DNA of 64,000 bases from Arcobacter sp. (lineage in GTDB: Bacteria > Acidobacteriota > Terriglobia > Bryobacterales > Bryobacteraceae). Shown piece after piece: positions 55,437 through 64,000 of this stretch. The translations under genes and the position numbers were made by a program. The stretch spans positions 92,911 through 156,910 of the forward strand of contig DYJN01000001.1 in NCBI GenBank assembly GCA_020723085.1, given 5' to 3'. Position 1 is the stretch's first letter; each line of letters starts with the position of its first letter. A model generated the notes under the pieces. The model was not told where the DNA came from. It made no database searches and was given only the letters and a program-made list of their open reading frames with translations.

Positions 55437-56447
55437 TTATTTCTTTCGTGCCCGGAGCTCTTTTTCGATCCGTTCCACCAGCCGTTCGCGCTCCCCGGCC
55501 GCCCAGGCCTTCTCAAGTTCCTCCTGTCGAACCCCGCCCAGCATCCCGAGCAGCCAGTAGGCGGGCAGCGCATGGGGCAAGTGCTGCCACCGCGCCATCT
55601 CTGCCACCGACGCGAGCGCCCGCTCGCGGATCTGCGCCGCCGCGCCTTCGTCTCCGCGCTCCACGTACATCGAGAGCGCCTGCACCGCCTCCTGCCGGTC
55701 GCTCAGGACCACCGAATTCAGCATCTCCACAAACCAGGTGGGCTCAACCCGCAGATCTCCCCCGCCATTCGTCAGCGCCAGGTACGCGATGCCCTTTAAT
55801 GCCCGCGCCGCGTTGCGCCGCACCGCCGGTTCGGGATCCCGGAGAGCCAGCTGCAGCGCCTTCGCCGCCGCCGCCTTGTCCCGCGCATAACCCGCCACAT
55901 ACGCCGCCACCGCCCGGACCTCCGGATCCGCCGCGTCCACTGCCGCCCGCAGCAGCTGCTGCTCGTGAAGCTCCGCCAGCGCTTCCAGCCTCTGCTGCGC
56001 CACCCGGCAGGCCACATTCCGCATCAGGGAGTGCCCCCGCGAGAGATCTTCTTCCAGATCCCCTTCCGCCGTGGCGCGGGCAAGAGCGCCGGCAAAATCC
56101 TGGTAAGCCGGCATCAGCTCCTCCGGAAGCCCCAGGGAATCGTCCGCCGGCGCCGGACGCAGTTCGAAATGCGGACCGCCCCGCTCCTCGATGCCCACAT
56201 ACAGCACCGCTTTCCCCTGCTCGCAGCACCACGCCTCCAGGTTCGCCCGCACCACCCCGTCGAGCGCTTCCAGCCGTTCCTCCGCCTCGCCTTTCGACTT
56301 CGGCAACGCACCGCCGGGCATCACCCCCAGGACCTTTCGAATCCGGTCCGCTGGCACGCGCCTCGCTCCGAAAACTTCGATCGCCCCCACCTGCACCTGC
56401 CCCCAGCCGAGCGCCGCCGCCGCCACTGCGATCATCATCCGCTTCAT
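55437..56447 (-). CDS. exported HEAT-repeat protein
   Basis: The 336-residue protein has a signal peptide (MKRMMIAVAAAALGWGQ) and helical HEAT-like repeats, most clearly DPEVRAVAAYVAGYARDKAAAA and DPEPAVRRNAARALKGIAYLA. Such alpha-solenoids are scaffolds in the periplasm. No catalytic motif is seen. The start at 56447 opens the signal peptide. It converges on the pseudopilin gene. Confidence 0.8.
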   Translation of the reverse strand: MKRMMIAVAAAALGWGQVQVGAIEVFGARRVPADRIRKVLGVMPGGALPKSKGEAEERLEALDGVVRANLEAWCCEQGKAVLYVGIEERGGPHFELRPAPADDSLGLPEELMPAYQDFAGALARATAEGDLEEDLSRGHSLMRNVACRVAQQRLEALAELHEQQLLRAAVDAADPEVRAVAAYVAGYARDKAAAAKALQLALRDPEPAVRRNAARALKGIAYLALTNGGGDLRVEPTWFVEMLNSVVLSDRQEAVQALSMYVERGDEGAAAQIRERALASVAEMARWQHLPHALPAYWLLGMLGGVRQEELEKAWAAGERERLVERIEKELRARKK

Positions 56448-56691
56448 CCTGCCCGCCTCCCGGGATGCTCTGCCCTTCACGTCTATTCTCCCTCGCGCCG
56501 GTGGGTGATTTAATGCAGCCCTCAGGAGGCTCCCTGGCATTTCATTGAACTGTGGGGCATCTGCCCCAATTATCAGCCCGCCTAATACAAGAATCGCTTC
56601 GTCCAACAAGCGGCTGAATCAGGACATACAGAGTCTGCTGCCCGAAAGACCCTTATGGCACAAGACGTGCTACCCTTCCAGCGAGATTCCC

Positions 56692-59600
56692 ATGCCGAGA
56701 ACTTTTGTCACTATCGACGGCAACGAAGCCGCCGCTTACGTTGCCCACAAGACGAACGAAGTCATCGCCATCTACCCCATCACCCCTTCCTCGCCGATGG
56801 GCGAATGGTCTGACCAGTGGTCGAGCGAGGGCAAGCCGAACATCTGGGGCACGGTGCCGTCCGTGGTCGAAATGCAGAGCGAAGGCGGCGCCGCCGGCGC
56901 TGTCCACGGCTCGCTTCAGGCAGGCGCGCTGACGACGACCTTCACCTCGTCTCAGGGTCTCCTGCTGATGATCCCCAACATGTACAAGATCGCGGGCGAA
57001 CTGACCCCCACGGTATTCCATGTGGCCGCCCGCAGCCTCGCCGCCCATGCCCTGTCGATCTTCGGCGATCACCAGGACGTCATGGCGTGCCGCGCCACGG
57101 GGTGGGCGATGCTCGCCTCCAACTCCATCCAGGAAGTGATGGACATGGCGCTCATCGCGCAGGCCGCCACGCTGGAAGCCCGCGTGCCCATCATTCACTT
57201 CTTTGACGGCTTCCGTACCTCGCACGAAGTGGCCAAGTTGGAGCAGCTCACGGTCGAGGACATGAAGGCGATGCTGCCCGACGAGCTGATCCGCGCCCAC
57301 CGCGAACGCGCCATGAATCCTGAGCGCCCGGTGCTCCGCGGCACCGCCCAGAACCCGGACGTCTACTTCCAGGCGCGCGAGGCGGTGAACAAATACTATC
57401 TGGCCGCGCCCGCCATCGTGCAGAAGGCCATGGACCGCTTCGCCGCCATCGTCGGCAGGCGCTACCACCTGTTCGATTACGTCGGCGCGCCCGACGCCGA
57501 GCGCGTGGTGATTCTCATGGGCTCCGGCGCCGAGGCTGCTCAGGAGGCCGTCGAATACCTCGTGGCCCGCGGCGAAAAGGTCGGCCTGCTGAAAGTCCGC
57601 CTGTTCCGGCCCTTCTCCGTCGAGCACTTCCTCTCCGCCCTTCCGGCATCGGTCCGCTCTCTGGCCGTCCTCGACCGCACCAAGGAGCCCGGCAGCGCGG
57701 GCGAACCGCTCTACCAGGACGTCCTCACCGCCCTCATGGAAGCCCAGGTCTCCGGCAGGCTCCCCTTCGCCTCCATGCCCAGGGTCATCGGCGGCCGTTA
57801 CGGCCTCTCCTCCAAGGAGTTCACCCCCGCCATGGTCAAGGCGGTGCTCGACGAGCTCGCCAAGGCGCAGCCCAAGAATCATTTCACCGTCGGCATCGCC
57901 GACGACGTGACCAACTCCTCTCTCGACTACGATCCAGATTTCTCCACCGAGGATGACGCGACCATCCGCTGCCTCTTCTACGGACTCGGCGCGGACGGCA
58001 CCGTCGGCGCCAACAAGAACAGCGTCAAGATCATCGGCGAGGAGACCGAAAACTGGGCCCAGGGGTACTTCGTCTACGACTCCAAGAAGTCGGGTTCGAT
58101 CACGATCAGCCACCTCCGCTTCGGTCCCAGGCCCATTCGCAGCTCCTACCTCATCTCCCGGGCGAACTTCATCGCCTGCCACCAGTGGTCGTTTCTCGAG
58201 CGGGTTGACATGCTCCGGTGGGCCGTTCCCGGAGGCACCTTCCTGCTGAACTCCCCGTATGGCCCGGACCAGGTCTGGGATCACCTGCCGCGCACCGTGC
58301 AGCAGGAGATCATCGACAGGAAGCTGAAGTTCTACGTCATCGACGCCTACTCGGTCGCCCGCGAGACGGGCATGGGCACGCGCATCAACACGATCATGCA
58401 GACCTGCTTCTTCGCCATCTCCGGCGTACTGCCGCGCGATGAGGCGATCAAGCAGATCAAGAAGGCGATCGTCAAAACCTACGGCCGCCGCGGCGAGGCC
58501 GTCGTCCAGAAAAACTTCGCCGCGGTCGACAGGACCCTGGAGCGCCTCCACGAGGTCCAGGTTCCTGGCCGCATCACGTCGGAGAAAGACCTGCGCCCGC
58601 CCGTGCCCGCCGCCGCGCCCGAGTTCGTCCGCAACGTGCTCGGCAAGATTATCGAGGGCAACGGCGACGCGCTCCCTGTCTCCGCCTTCCCTGTCGACGG
58701 CACCTTCCCCACAGCCACGGCCATGTGGGAGAAGCGCAACATCGCCCTCGAAATCCCCGTCTGGGATGAGAAGCTCTGCATCCAGTGCGGCAAGTGCGTG
58801 CTTGTGTGCCCGCACGCCACCATCCGCGCCAAGATTTACGACCCCAGGCGCCTGGAGAAGGCGCCGCCCACCTTCAAGCACGCTCCCGCGCGCTGGAAGG
58901 ATTTCAAGGACCTCGCCTATACCCTGCAGGTCGCGCCCGAGGATTGCACCGGCTGCTCTCTCTGCGTCGAAGCCTGCCCGGTGAAGGACAAGGCCCAGCC
59001 CAAGCGCCGCGCCATCAACATGGAGCCCCAGGCGCCGTTGCGCGAGTCCGAAGCCGCCAATTGGGACTTCTTCTTCCAGCTCCCGGAATTCGACCGGAAC
59101 AAGCTCAACCAGACGCAGGTGAAGGATCTTCAGGTCCTGCAGCCGCTGTTCGAGTTCTCCGGCGCCTGCTCCGGCTGCGGCGAGACGCCGTACCTGAAGC
59201 TCCTCACGCAGCTCTTCGGCAACCGGGCTCTCATCGCGAACGCCACCGGCTGCTCGTCGATCTACGGCGGCAACCTGCCTACTACGCCTTACACCGTCAA
59301 TCCCGAAGGACGCGGCCCTGCCTGGAACAATTCCCTGTTCGAGGACAACGCTGAGTTCGGCCTGGGCATGAGGCTGGCCATCGACCAGCAGGCGCGCTAC
59401 GCCGCGGATCTGCTCCAGAAGCTCGCTCCGCAGATCGGCGAAAACCTGGTCTCCGCCCTGCTCAACGCCGGCCAGGATACCGAACCCGGCATCTTCGAGC
59501 AGCGCGCCCGCGTCGCTGAGCTCAAGAAGAAAATCGAGGAGCTGATGCCGGAAGCGAACGGATCCAGCCTCCTGTACCGCGACCTGCTCGCCGTCGCCGA

Positions 59601-60291
59601 TGCGCTCGTCCGCAAGAGCGTCTGGATCGTCGGCGGCGACGGCTGGGCTTACGACATCGATTACGGCGGTCTCGACCATGTCCTCGCCTCCGGCCGGGAC
59701 GTCAATGTGCTCGTGCTCGACACCGAGGTCTATTCCAACACCGGCGGCCAGTGCTCCAAGGCCACGCCCCGCGCCGCCGTGGCCAAGTTCGCCGCGGGCG
59801 GCAAGCCTGCGGCCAAGAAGGACCTCGCACTGATGGCGGTCAATTACGGCAACGTCTACGTGGCCCGCGTGGCCATGGGCTCGAGCGACATGCAGACCGT
59901 CAAGGCCTTCCTCGAGGCCGAGAAATGGAAGGGCCCGTCGCTGATCATCGCCTACTCCCACTGCATCGCTCACGGTTATGACCTGCGCTACGGCCTCGAA
60001 CAGCAGAAGCTGGCCGTCCAGACCGGCCACTGGCCGCTGTTCCGCTACAATCCGGCTCTGGCCGCCGAGGGCAAGAACCCCTTCCAGCTCGACTCGAAGG
60101 CGCCCTCGCTTCCTCTGGAGAAGTACATCTACAACGAAACTCGCTACACCATGCTCGTCCACTCGAAGCCCGAAGACGCGCGGCGCCTGCTGGCCGAGGC
60201 GCAGGCCGATGTCATGAACCGCTGGCGCATCTACGAACAGATGGCCGCCATGCCGGGCGCTCCGGTGGAAGCCACTCAGGGAGGAAATTGA
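56692..60291 (+). CDS. nifJ: pyruvate:ferredoxin (flavodoxin) oxidoreductase, single chain
   Basis: The 1199-residue protein fuses all PFOR domains. It converts pyruvate and CoA to acetyl-CoA and CO2 with reduced ferredoxin. Visible are YPITPSSPMGE in domain I, the two 4Fe-4S clusters CIQCGKCVLVCP (near 695) and CTGCSLCVEACP (near 752), SGACSGCGET for the third cluster and the thiamine diphosphate segment GDGWAYDIDYGG. The start at 56692 gives the standard MPRTFVTIDGNEA; in-frame residues upstream are not protein-like. A dihydroorotate dehydrogenase-like gene follows by 3 bp. Confidence 0.96.
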   Translation: MPRTFVTIDGNEAAAYVAHKTNEVIAIYPITPSSPMGEWSDQWSSEGKPNIWGTVPSVVEMQSEGGAAGAVHGSLQAGALTTTFTSSQGLLLMIPNMYKIAGELTPTVFHVAARSLAAHALSIFGDHQDVMACRATGWAMLASNSIQEVMDMALIAQAATLEARVPIIHFFDGFRTSHEVAKLEQLTVEDMKAMLPDELIRAHRERAMNPERPVLRGTAQNPDVYFQAREAVNKYYLAAPAIVQKAMDRFAAIVGRRYHLFDYVGAPDAERVVILMGSGAEAAQEAVEYLVARGEKVGLLKVRLFRPFSVEHFLSALPASVRSLAVLDRTKEPGSAGEPLYQDVLTALMEAQVSGRLPFASMPRVIGGRYGLSSKEFTPAMVKAVLDELAKAQPKNHFTVGIADDVTNSSLDYDPDFSTEDDATIRCLFYGLGADGTVGANKNSVKIIGEETENWAQGYFVYDSKKSGSITISHLRFGPRPIRSSYLISRANFIACHQWSFLERVDMLRWAVPGGTFLLNSPYGPDQVWDHLPRTVQQEIIDRKLKFYVIDAYSVARETGMGTRINTIMQTCFFAISGVLPRDEAIKQIKKAIVKTYGRRGEAVVQKNFAAVDRTLERLHEVQVPGRITSEKDLRPPVPAAAPEFVRNVLGKIIEGNGDALPVSAFPVDGTFPTATAMWEKRNIALEIPVWDEKLCIQCGKCVLVCPHATIRAKIYDPRRLEKAPPTFKHAPARWKDFKDLAYTLQVAPEDCTGCSLCVEACPVKDKAQPKRRAINMEPQAPLRESEAANWDFFFQLPEFDRNKLNQTQVKDLQVLQPLFEFSGACSGCGETPYLKLLTQLFGNRALIANATGCSSIYGGNLPTTPYTVNPEGRGPAWNNSLFEDNAEFGLGMRLAIDQQARYAADLLQKLAPQIGENLVSALLNAGQDTEPGIFEQRARVAELKKKIEELMPEANGSSLLYRDLLAVADALVRKSVWIVGGDGWAYDIDYGGLDHVLASGRDVNVLVLDTEVYSNTGGQCSKATPRAAVAKFAAGGKPAAKKDLALMAVNYGNVYVARVAMGSSDMQTVKAFLEAEKWKGPSLIIAYSHCIAHGYDLRYGLEQQKLAVQTGHWPLFRYNPALAAEGKNPFQLDSKAPSLPLEKYIYNETRYTMLVHSKPEDARRLLAEAQADVMNRWRIYEQMAAMPGAPVEATQGGN

Positions 60292-60294
60292 TCC

Positions 60295-61308
60295 ATGCCA
60301 GTCGATCTCGCCACTACCTATCTCGGACTCCAGCTCCGATCGCCCCTCGTCGCCTCGTCCTCGCCCCTGTGCAAGGACATCGGCAACATCCTCCGCCTGG
60401 AGGACGCCGGCGCTTCCGCCGTCGTCCTGCACTCGCTGTTCGAGGAGCAGATCCAGCTCGAAAGCGGCGAGCTGGACCGCTTCCTTTCCGAGAACGCCGA
60501 AAGCTACAGCGAAGCCTCCAGCTACTTCCCTGAGCTCGGCTCCTACAATCTGGGTCCCGAGCCGTATCTGGAGCACCTGCGCAAGGCCAGGGAGAGCGTC
60601 GACGTGCCCGTCATCGGCAGCCTCAACGGCATTTCCAATGGCGGCTGGATCCGCTACGCCCAGATGATGGAGCAGGCGGGCGCCGACGCCCTGGAACTGA
60701 ACATCTATTTCCTCCCCACTGACCTCGAGCTCACCTCTCAAAAAATCGAAGACGCCTATTTCGACCTCGTCAGCCACATCAAGGCAAGCATCCGCATTCC
60801 CGTCTCGGTCAAACTCGGCCCGTTCTTCACCGCCCTCGGCCATTTCGCCACGCGCCTGGATTCCGCCGGCGCCGACGGACTCGTTCTCTTCAACCGTTTC
60901 TATCAGCCCGATTTCGACATAGAGTCGCTCGAGGTGGCGCCCAACCTCGTCCTCAGCGACAGCGACGAACTGCGCCTGCGCCTCCACTGGGTAGCCCTGC
61001 TCTATAACCGCATCCGCCCCGATCTCGCCATCACCGGCGGCGTGCACACAGCCGAAGACGTGGTCAAAGGCGTCATGGCGGGCGCCCGCTGCACCATGAT
61101 GACCTCGGCGCTGCTCCGCCATGGGATTCCCTATCTCGAGAAGATCGAAGAAGACCTCATCGACTGGATGGAAGAGCACGAATACGAGTCCATCAGCCAG
61201 ATGCGCGGCTCGATGAGCGCCCAGTCGGTGGCGGAACCCGCCGCCTTCGAACGCGCCAACTACATGAAGGTGCTCTCCAGCTATACACTGAAACCCGCCA
61301 GCCGCTGA
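60295..61308 (+). CDS. dihydroorotate dehydrogenase-like flavoprotein
   Basis: The 337-residue TIM-barrel flavoprotein matches the DHOD-like group that lies beside pyruvate oxidoreductase genes in many bacteria: [18 protein letters not shown], then [22 protein letters not shown] and [11 protein letters not shown] with the FMN-binding Lys. It lacks clear catalytic Cys/Ser of true PyrD, so pyrimidine synthesis is doubtful. Coupled to nifJ with a 3-bp gap, it may take or give electrons to ferredoxin; the reaction is unknown. Confidence 0.88.
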   Translation: MPVDLATTYLGLQLRSPLVASSSPLCKDIGNILRLEDAGASAVVLHSLFEEQIQLESGELDRFLSENAESYSEASSYFPELGSYNLGPEPYLEHLRKARESVDVPVIGSLNGISNGGWIRYAQMMEQAGADALELNIYFLPTDLELTSQKIEDAYFDLVSHIKASIRIPVSVKLGPFFTALGHFATRLDSAGADGLVLFNRFYQPDFDIESLEVAPNLVLSDSDELRLRLHWVALLYNRIRPDLAITGGVHTAEDVVKGVMAGARCTMMTSALLRHGIPYLEKIEEDLIDWMEEHEYESISQMRGSMSAQSVAEPAAFERANYMKVLSSYTLKPASR

Positions 61309-61950
61309 CCGCACCCGCGCGAACGCTCCCGCGCCGAGCGGCGCGGGAGCCCCGCTCGCGCCCCGGAGCCGCCGCGGAGAGCGCATCCCCGGCGCCGCTC
61401 CTGTCCATCCGCGCCCCGCGCCACCGCGCCTGCCTCGCCTCCCGCGGCTCTCCCCGCACGGTTCCCCAGATCGGAGCGTTGCCGCCGCCCGTCGCGCGTC
61501 TGGCGTTCTGCCGATCGCAGCTCGGGCGCGCTCCTGCCCTTCACTCGGCACCGCTGCTGCTCCTCTCCGGCGCGCCCGTGGCGGATCGCCGACCGGCTGC
61601 GCCCTCTCCCTGCCGCTGCCGGCTCCGCCCCGCCCCCTGCGGCAACCTGCCCCCTCTGGCGGAACCTGATTTTCTTTATTTTCAATTAGTTTCACTGTGC
61701 CGGCCAGCCGGCCCGCCACCGTCCGGCACAATTGGACCGATGACCGCATCGCTCTTCTTCCATTTTTCGCCGCCCTGCCCCTCCTGCCCCGAAGAAGACG
61801 CCTCGGCCCGCCCTCGGCGGCAATACAATTTTTTCGAAACGAACCTAAGAGCTGATAACCAAGTGTTTATTCAATAACTTGCAAGCCATGATCCTGGCCC
61901 TCCGCCGGCGCTTCCGACCCTCCCGCGCGCGCCAGGCGTAGAATGCTTCC
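61309..61950. other. 642-bp gene-free spacer
   Basis: The stretch holds the hairpin at 61325-61350, a C/T-rich middle, an AT-rich patch at about 61668-61695, an 8-bp inverted repeat TGTGCCGG/CCGGCACA (61696-61703 and 61723-61730) and another AT-rich patch near 61824-61885. A 45-codon frame at 61741 has no ribosome-binding site or protein character. No known RNA is recognised. Confidence 0.5.
61325..61350. terminator. strong hairpin after the nifJ operon
   Basis: A perfect 11-bp stem (GCTCCCGCGCC/GGCGCGGGAGC) with a 4-base loop lies 16 bp past the stop at 61308. There is no T-run, but the stability suits termination or mRNA end protection. Confidence 0.6.
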
Positions 61951-62796
61951 ATGACCATCCTGCGCCTCTTCTGCGTGCTCGCCGCCGTCCCCGTCCTGAC
62001 CGCCCAGCCGAGGAAATCCGTCCTCCTCATCACCGACGCGGAGGGCGTCGCCGGCGTTTGCCGGCAGGATCAGACCGATCCGAACAACGCGGAACTCCGC
62101 GCCCTGCTCACCGGCGAGGTCAACGCCGCCGTGGACGGCTTTCTCGACGGCGGAATCGAAGACGTCTATGTCTGGGACGGTCACGACGGCAGCGCCACGC
62201 TGTCTGCCCTTACCATCCACCCGAAAGCCCGTTTGATCATCGGCGGTCTCGGGCGCACCATGACGCTCGAGCGCGGCTACAGCGCCATCGGCTTTCTCGG
62301 CCAGCACGCCATGGCAGGAGTCCGTGCCGGCATCATGGCTCACAGCTACAGTTCGCTGGGAATCCAGAACATCCGCCTGAACGGAAAGAACGTGGGCGAG
62401 ATCGAAACCCGCGCCGCCCTCGCCGGCCACTTCCACACACCCGTCATCTTCCTCTCCGGAGACAGGGCGGCTGTGGAAGAGCTGAAGGCCATCGCGCCGG
62501 ATGCGGAAACCGTGGCGGTGATGGAAGGGCTCGCCCGGCACGTTTGCATCTCGCTCTCGGCCGAGATGTCGCGCCAAGCCATCCGCTCCGCCGCGCGCAG
62601 AGCCGCGGCGAACATCAGCCGGTGCAAGCCTTACCGCATCTCCGGTCCGGTGACCATCGAAATCGAATACACCACCCGCAATTCCCTCCGCCTCGACGCC
62701 GGCCACGCCCTCGGCGGAGAGGTCCTGAATGACCGCACCATCCGTTACCGCGGCGCGGACTTCCTCGAAGCGTGGACCCGCGCGCGCCTCTGGTAA
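61951..62796 (+). CDS. M55-family D-aminopeptidase (DppA-like), exported
   Basis: The 281-residue protein has a signal peptide (MTILRLFCVLAAVPVLTA) and a DppA-type zinc peptidase domain: LITDAEGVAGV near residue 26 (Asp/Glu ligands), DGHDG near 67 and the His-containing GHFHTP near 158. The family releases D-amino acids from D-peptides, probably from peptidoglycan fragments. An export signal is less usual, as DppA is cytoplasmic in Bacillus. Confidence 0.88.
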   Translation: MTILRLFCVLAAVPVLTAQPRKSVLLITDAEGVAGVCRQDQTDPNNAELRALLTGEVNAAVDGFLDGGIEDVYVWDGHDGSATLSALTIHPKARLIIGGLGRTMTLERGYSAIGFLGQHAMAGVRAGIMAHSYSSLGIQNIRLNGKNVGEIETRAALAGHFHTPVIFLSGDRAAVEELKAIAPDAETVAVMEGLARHVCISLSAEMSRQAIRSAARRAAANISRCKPYRISGPVTIEIEYTTRNSLRLDAGHALGGEVLNDRTIRYRGADFLEAWTRARLW

Positions 62797-62832
62797 GAGA
62801 ACCGCGGCGCCGGACGGACCAGCCCGGTCGCC

Positions 62833-63192
62833 TTATTTCGGCAGGTTGTCTCCCGAGACGCGGACGAGCCGGTTGATCTGCTTGATCACGATGAAGACGG
62901 CCAGCGCGATCAGGATGAACTCGATCACCGAGTTCAGAAAATTCCCATACGTCATCACCGCCGCGCCGGCTTTCTTCGCCTCTTCAATCGACGCATAGGT
63001 GTTGCCGTCCAGCGCAACCCACTTGTCGGCCAGGTTCACGCCGCGCGTCAACATGCCAAGCAGCGGGTTGATCAGGTCGGCCACCATCGAATTGACGATC
63101 TTGCCGAACGCGCCGCCGATCACCACGCCCACGGCCAGATCGATCGCATTGCCCTTCAGGGCGAACTCTTTGAACTCCTGTGCGAATCCCAT
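62833..63192 (-). CDS. mscL: large-conductance mechanosensitive channel
   Basis: The 119-residue protein matches MscL: FKEFALKGNAIDLAVGVVIGGAFGKIVNS forms the pore-lining first helix, and FLNSVIEFILIALAVFIVIK the second. It opens under membrane tension to release solutes after osmotic downshock. The start at 63192 removes a non-family extension. It is convergent with the M55 peptidase gene. Confidence 0.96.
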   Translation of the reverse strand: MGFAQEFKEFALKGNAIDLAVGVVIGGAFGKIVNSMVADLINPLLGMLTRGVNLADKWVALDGNTYASIEEAKKAGAAVMTYGNFLNSVIEFILIALAVFIVIKQINRLVRVSGDNLPK

Positions 63193-63259
63193 AGCGCCGA
63201 GAGTATATTTCAATTCGCCTCGCATTGTGAAGTGGGGAGTGAAGCGCGCCGCCAATCCC

Positions 63260-63622
63260 GCCTTATGCCGGAGATGCCCCACGAACCCCGCCGCACGTCC
63301 GCAGATCCGCTGGCGGAGACGTCCCTCCGTGGCAGCGCGGCGCCCGGAGACGGTGGAACAACTCCTGACTCCACAACAGTTGTCTTCCGGCCAGCAGACG
63401 GACTACGGTCTTGGCTGGCAGCTCGGCACGGTCACGTTGGCGGGGCGGCTTGTCCATGTGGCGGGCCACGATGGCGCCCTGCTCGGCCGGAAGGTGGCTT
63501 CGCTCAGGATCGTGCGTGAGTCGGGACTTGTGGTCGCCATAGCCGCCAACAGCCCCAACGCGGACACGGAAGCGCTGGCGCTTCAGGTAGCCGAGTTGTT
63601 TTCACGTCCTGCCGGACAGTGA
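63260..63622 (+). pseudogene. serine hydrolase (beta-lactamase-fold) C-terminal remnant
   Basis: The frame ends with GYxLGWxx-like TDYGLGWQLGT, HVAGHDGALLG and VVAIAANS, the last three blocks of class C beta-lactamase/serine hydrolase family proteins. The N-terminal SxxK and YxN parts are absent in any frame, so it is a fragment of a lost gene. The left boundary is approximate. Confidence 0.7.
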
Positions 63623-63731
63623 ATCACAGCAGTTCGCGCTTTTGTGCGATTTTCCAACTGGCTAAACATCTAGCACTTAGCCTGATCTCCGCCGGAAAAA
63701 CGCCCTCTCTGGTTTCGGCCTCCGTTGCAAA

Positions 63732-64000
63732 ATGCCGGCCATGGCAATCCCGCATGAAGAACTCCCGGAGTGGATCGACTCGAGCACCTTCCGGCTTCCC
63801 GAATCGAGCTATTTCCAGCAGCGCGTCCCCAAGGATCTCATTGTCCTTCACGCCACCGCCAGCTCGACGGCGCGCAGTGTGTACGAGACTTGGAAGAACC
63901 CTGCCGGCGGGCGCGTCTCCACCGCTTACGTCGTCGAGCGCGACGGGCGCGTGTACCAGATGTTCCCGCCCGATTGCTGGGCCTATCATCTCGGCATGCG
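63732..64000 (+). CDS. N-acetylmuramoyl-L-alanine amidase, 5' part (runs off the window)
   Basis: The visible 89 codons encode an amidase_2 (PGRP-like) domain: LIVLHATASSTARS gives the first zinc His, and STAYVVERDGRVYQMFP and WAYHLGM the following blocks. It cleaves the bond between MurNAc and L-Ala in peptidoglycan. ATG at 63732 is taken; an in-frame ATG at 63741 is equally possible. The 3' end lies beyond 64000. Confidence 0.9.
   Translation, partial: MPAMAIPHEELPEWIDSSTFRLPESSYFQQRVPKDLIVLHATASSTARSVYETWKNPAGGRVSTAYVVERDGRVYQMFPPDCWAYHLGM

Noticed and set aside
56653-61749. Very long open frame (1698 codons) on the minus strand opposite nifJ and its partner
   Set aside because: It is the antisense of two well-identified genes, has no domain and no plausible start. 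Long antisense frames arise in high-GC coding DNA.
61741-61877. 45-codon frame in the spacer after the nifJ operon
   Set aside because: No ribosome-binding site, composition is not protein-like and the frame has no recognised similarity.

Overview
The window is high-GC DNA with tightly packed genes, many 1-26 bp overlaps and some GTG/TTG starts. Gene content fits an acidobacterium, most likely of the Bryobacterales/Solibacterales: hopanoid synthesis, a sulfatase, a TonB-dependent receptor with a carboxypeptidase-like N-terminal domain, PilMNOP-like genes joined to GspE/GspF, one-chain pyruvate:ferredoxin oxidoreductase and many secreted hydrolases. This placement is inferred from gene content, not from a marker gene.

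Layout. 0-13.4 kb: squalene-hopene cyclase (minus), a TPR membrane protein and dGTPase-like gene, a Cys-rich protein, ferredoxin reductase-like flavoprotein, PfkB kinase, EamA transporter, 2-hydroxyacid dehydrogenase, threonine dehydratase-like enzyme, sulfatase and beta-lactamase-fold hydrolase. 13.4-21.1 kb: YbaK deacylase, a sugar nucleotidyltransferase overlapping a 1106-residue GHMP kinase-like/UDPGP fusion, an HlyD-type adaptor, GalE and glutathione peroxidase. 21.2-28.0 kb: a TPR/beta-barrel plus glycosidase-like pair resembling polysaccharide export parts, glutaryl-CoA dehydrogenase-like enzyme, a copper-binding lipoprotein, an exported methyltransferase and a DUF72 protein. 28.2-33.4 kb: a molybdopterin-binding protein, argC-argB-N-acetylglutamate synthase behind an AT-rich palindromic promoter, a zinc-ribbon membrane protein and an MBL-fold protein.

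33.5-38.8 kb holds the most distinctive system: a membrane O-acyltransferase (MBOAT), two SGNH proteins, an acyl carrier protein and a KASIII-like enzyme whose catalytic Cys is replaced by Ser. The genes are contiguous and partly overlapping. They suggest a cell-surface acylation pathway fed by a dedicated carrier protein, analogous in logic to Dlt D-alanylation.

41.1-43.8 kb is a TonB-dependent receptor under a cobalamin riboswitch, so a probable B12 importer. 43.98-47.91 kb is a small decayed phage or satellite element in a tRNA-Gly(CCC) gene. It is bounded by perfect 121-bp direct repeats and contains a deleted P4-type primase, HicBA, a small terminase and a truncated, frameshifted large terminase; no integrase is visible. 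48.3-55.4 kb is a type II secretion/type IV pilus-like operon. 55.4-64 kb contains a HEAT-repeat protein, pyruvate:ferredoxin oxidoreductase with its dihydroorotate dehydrogenase-like partner, an M55 D-aminopeptidase, MscL, a serine-hydrolase remnant and the start of an N-acetylmuramoyl-L-alanine amidase that runs off the window.
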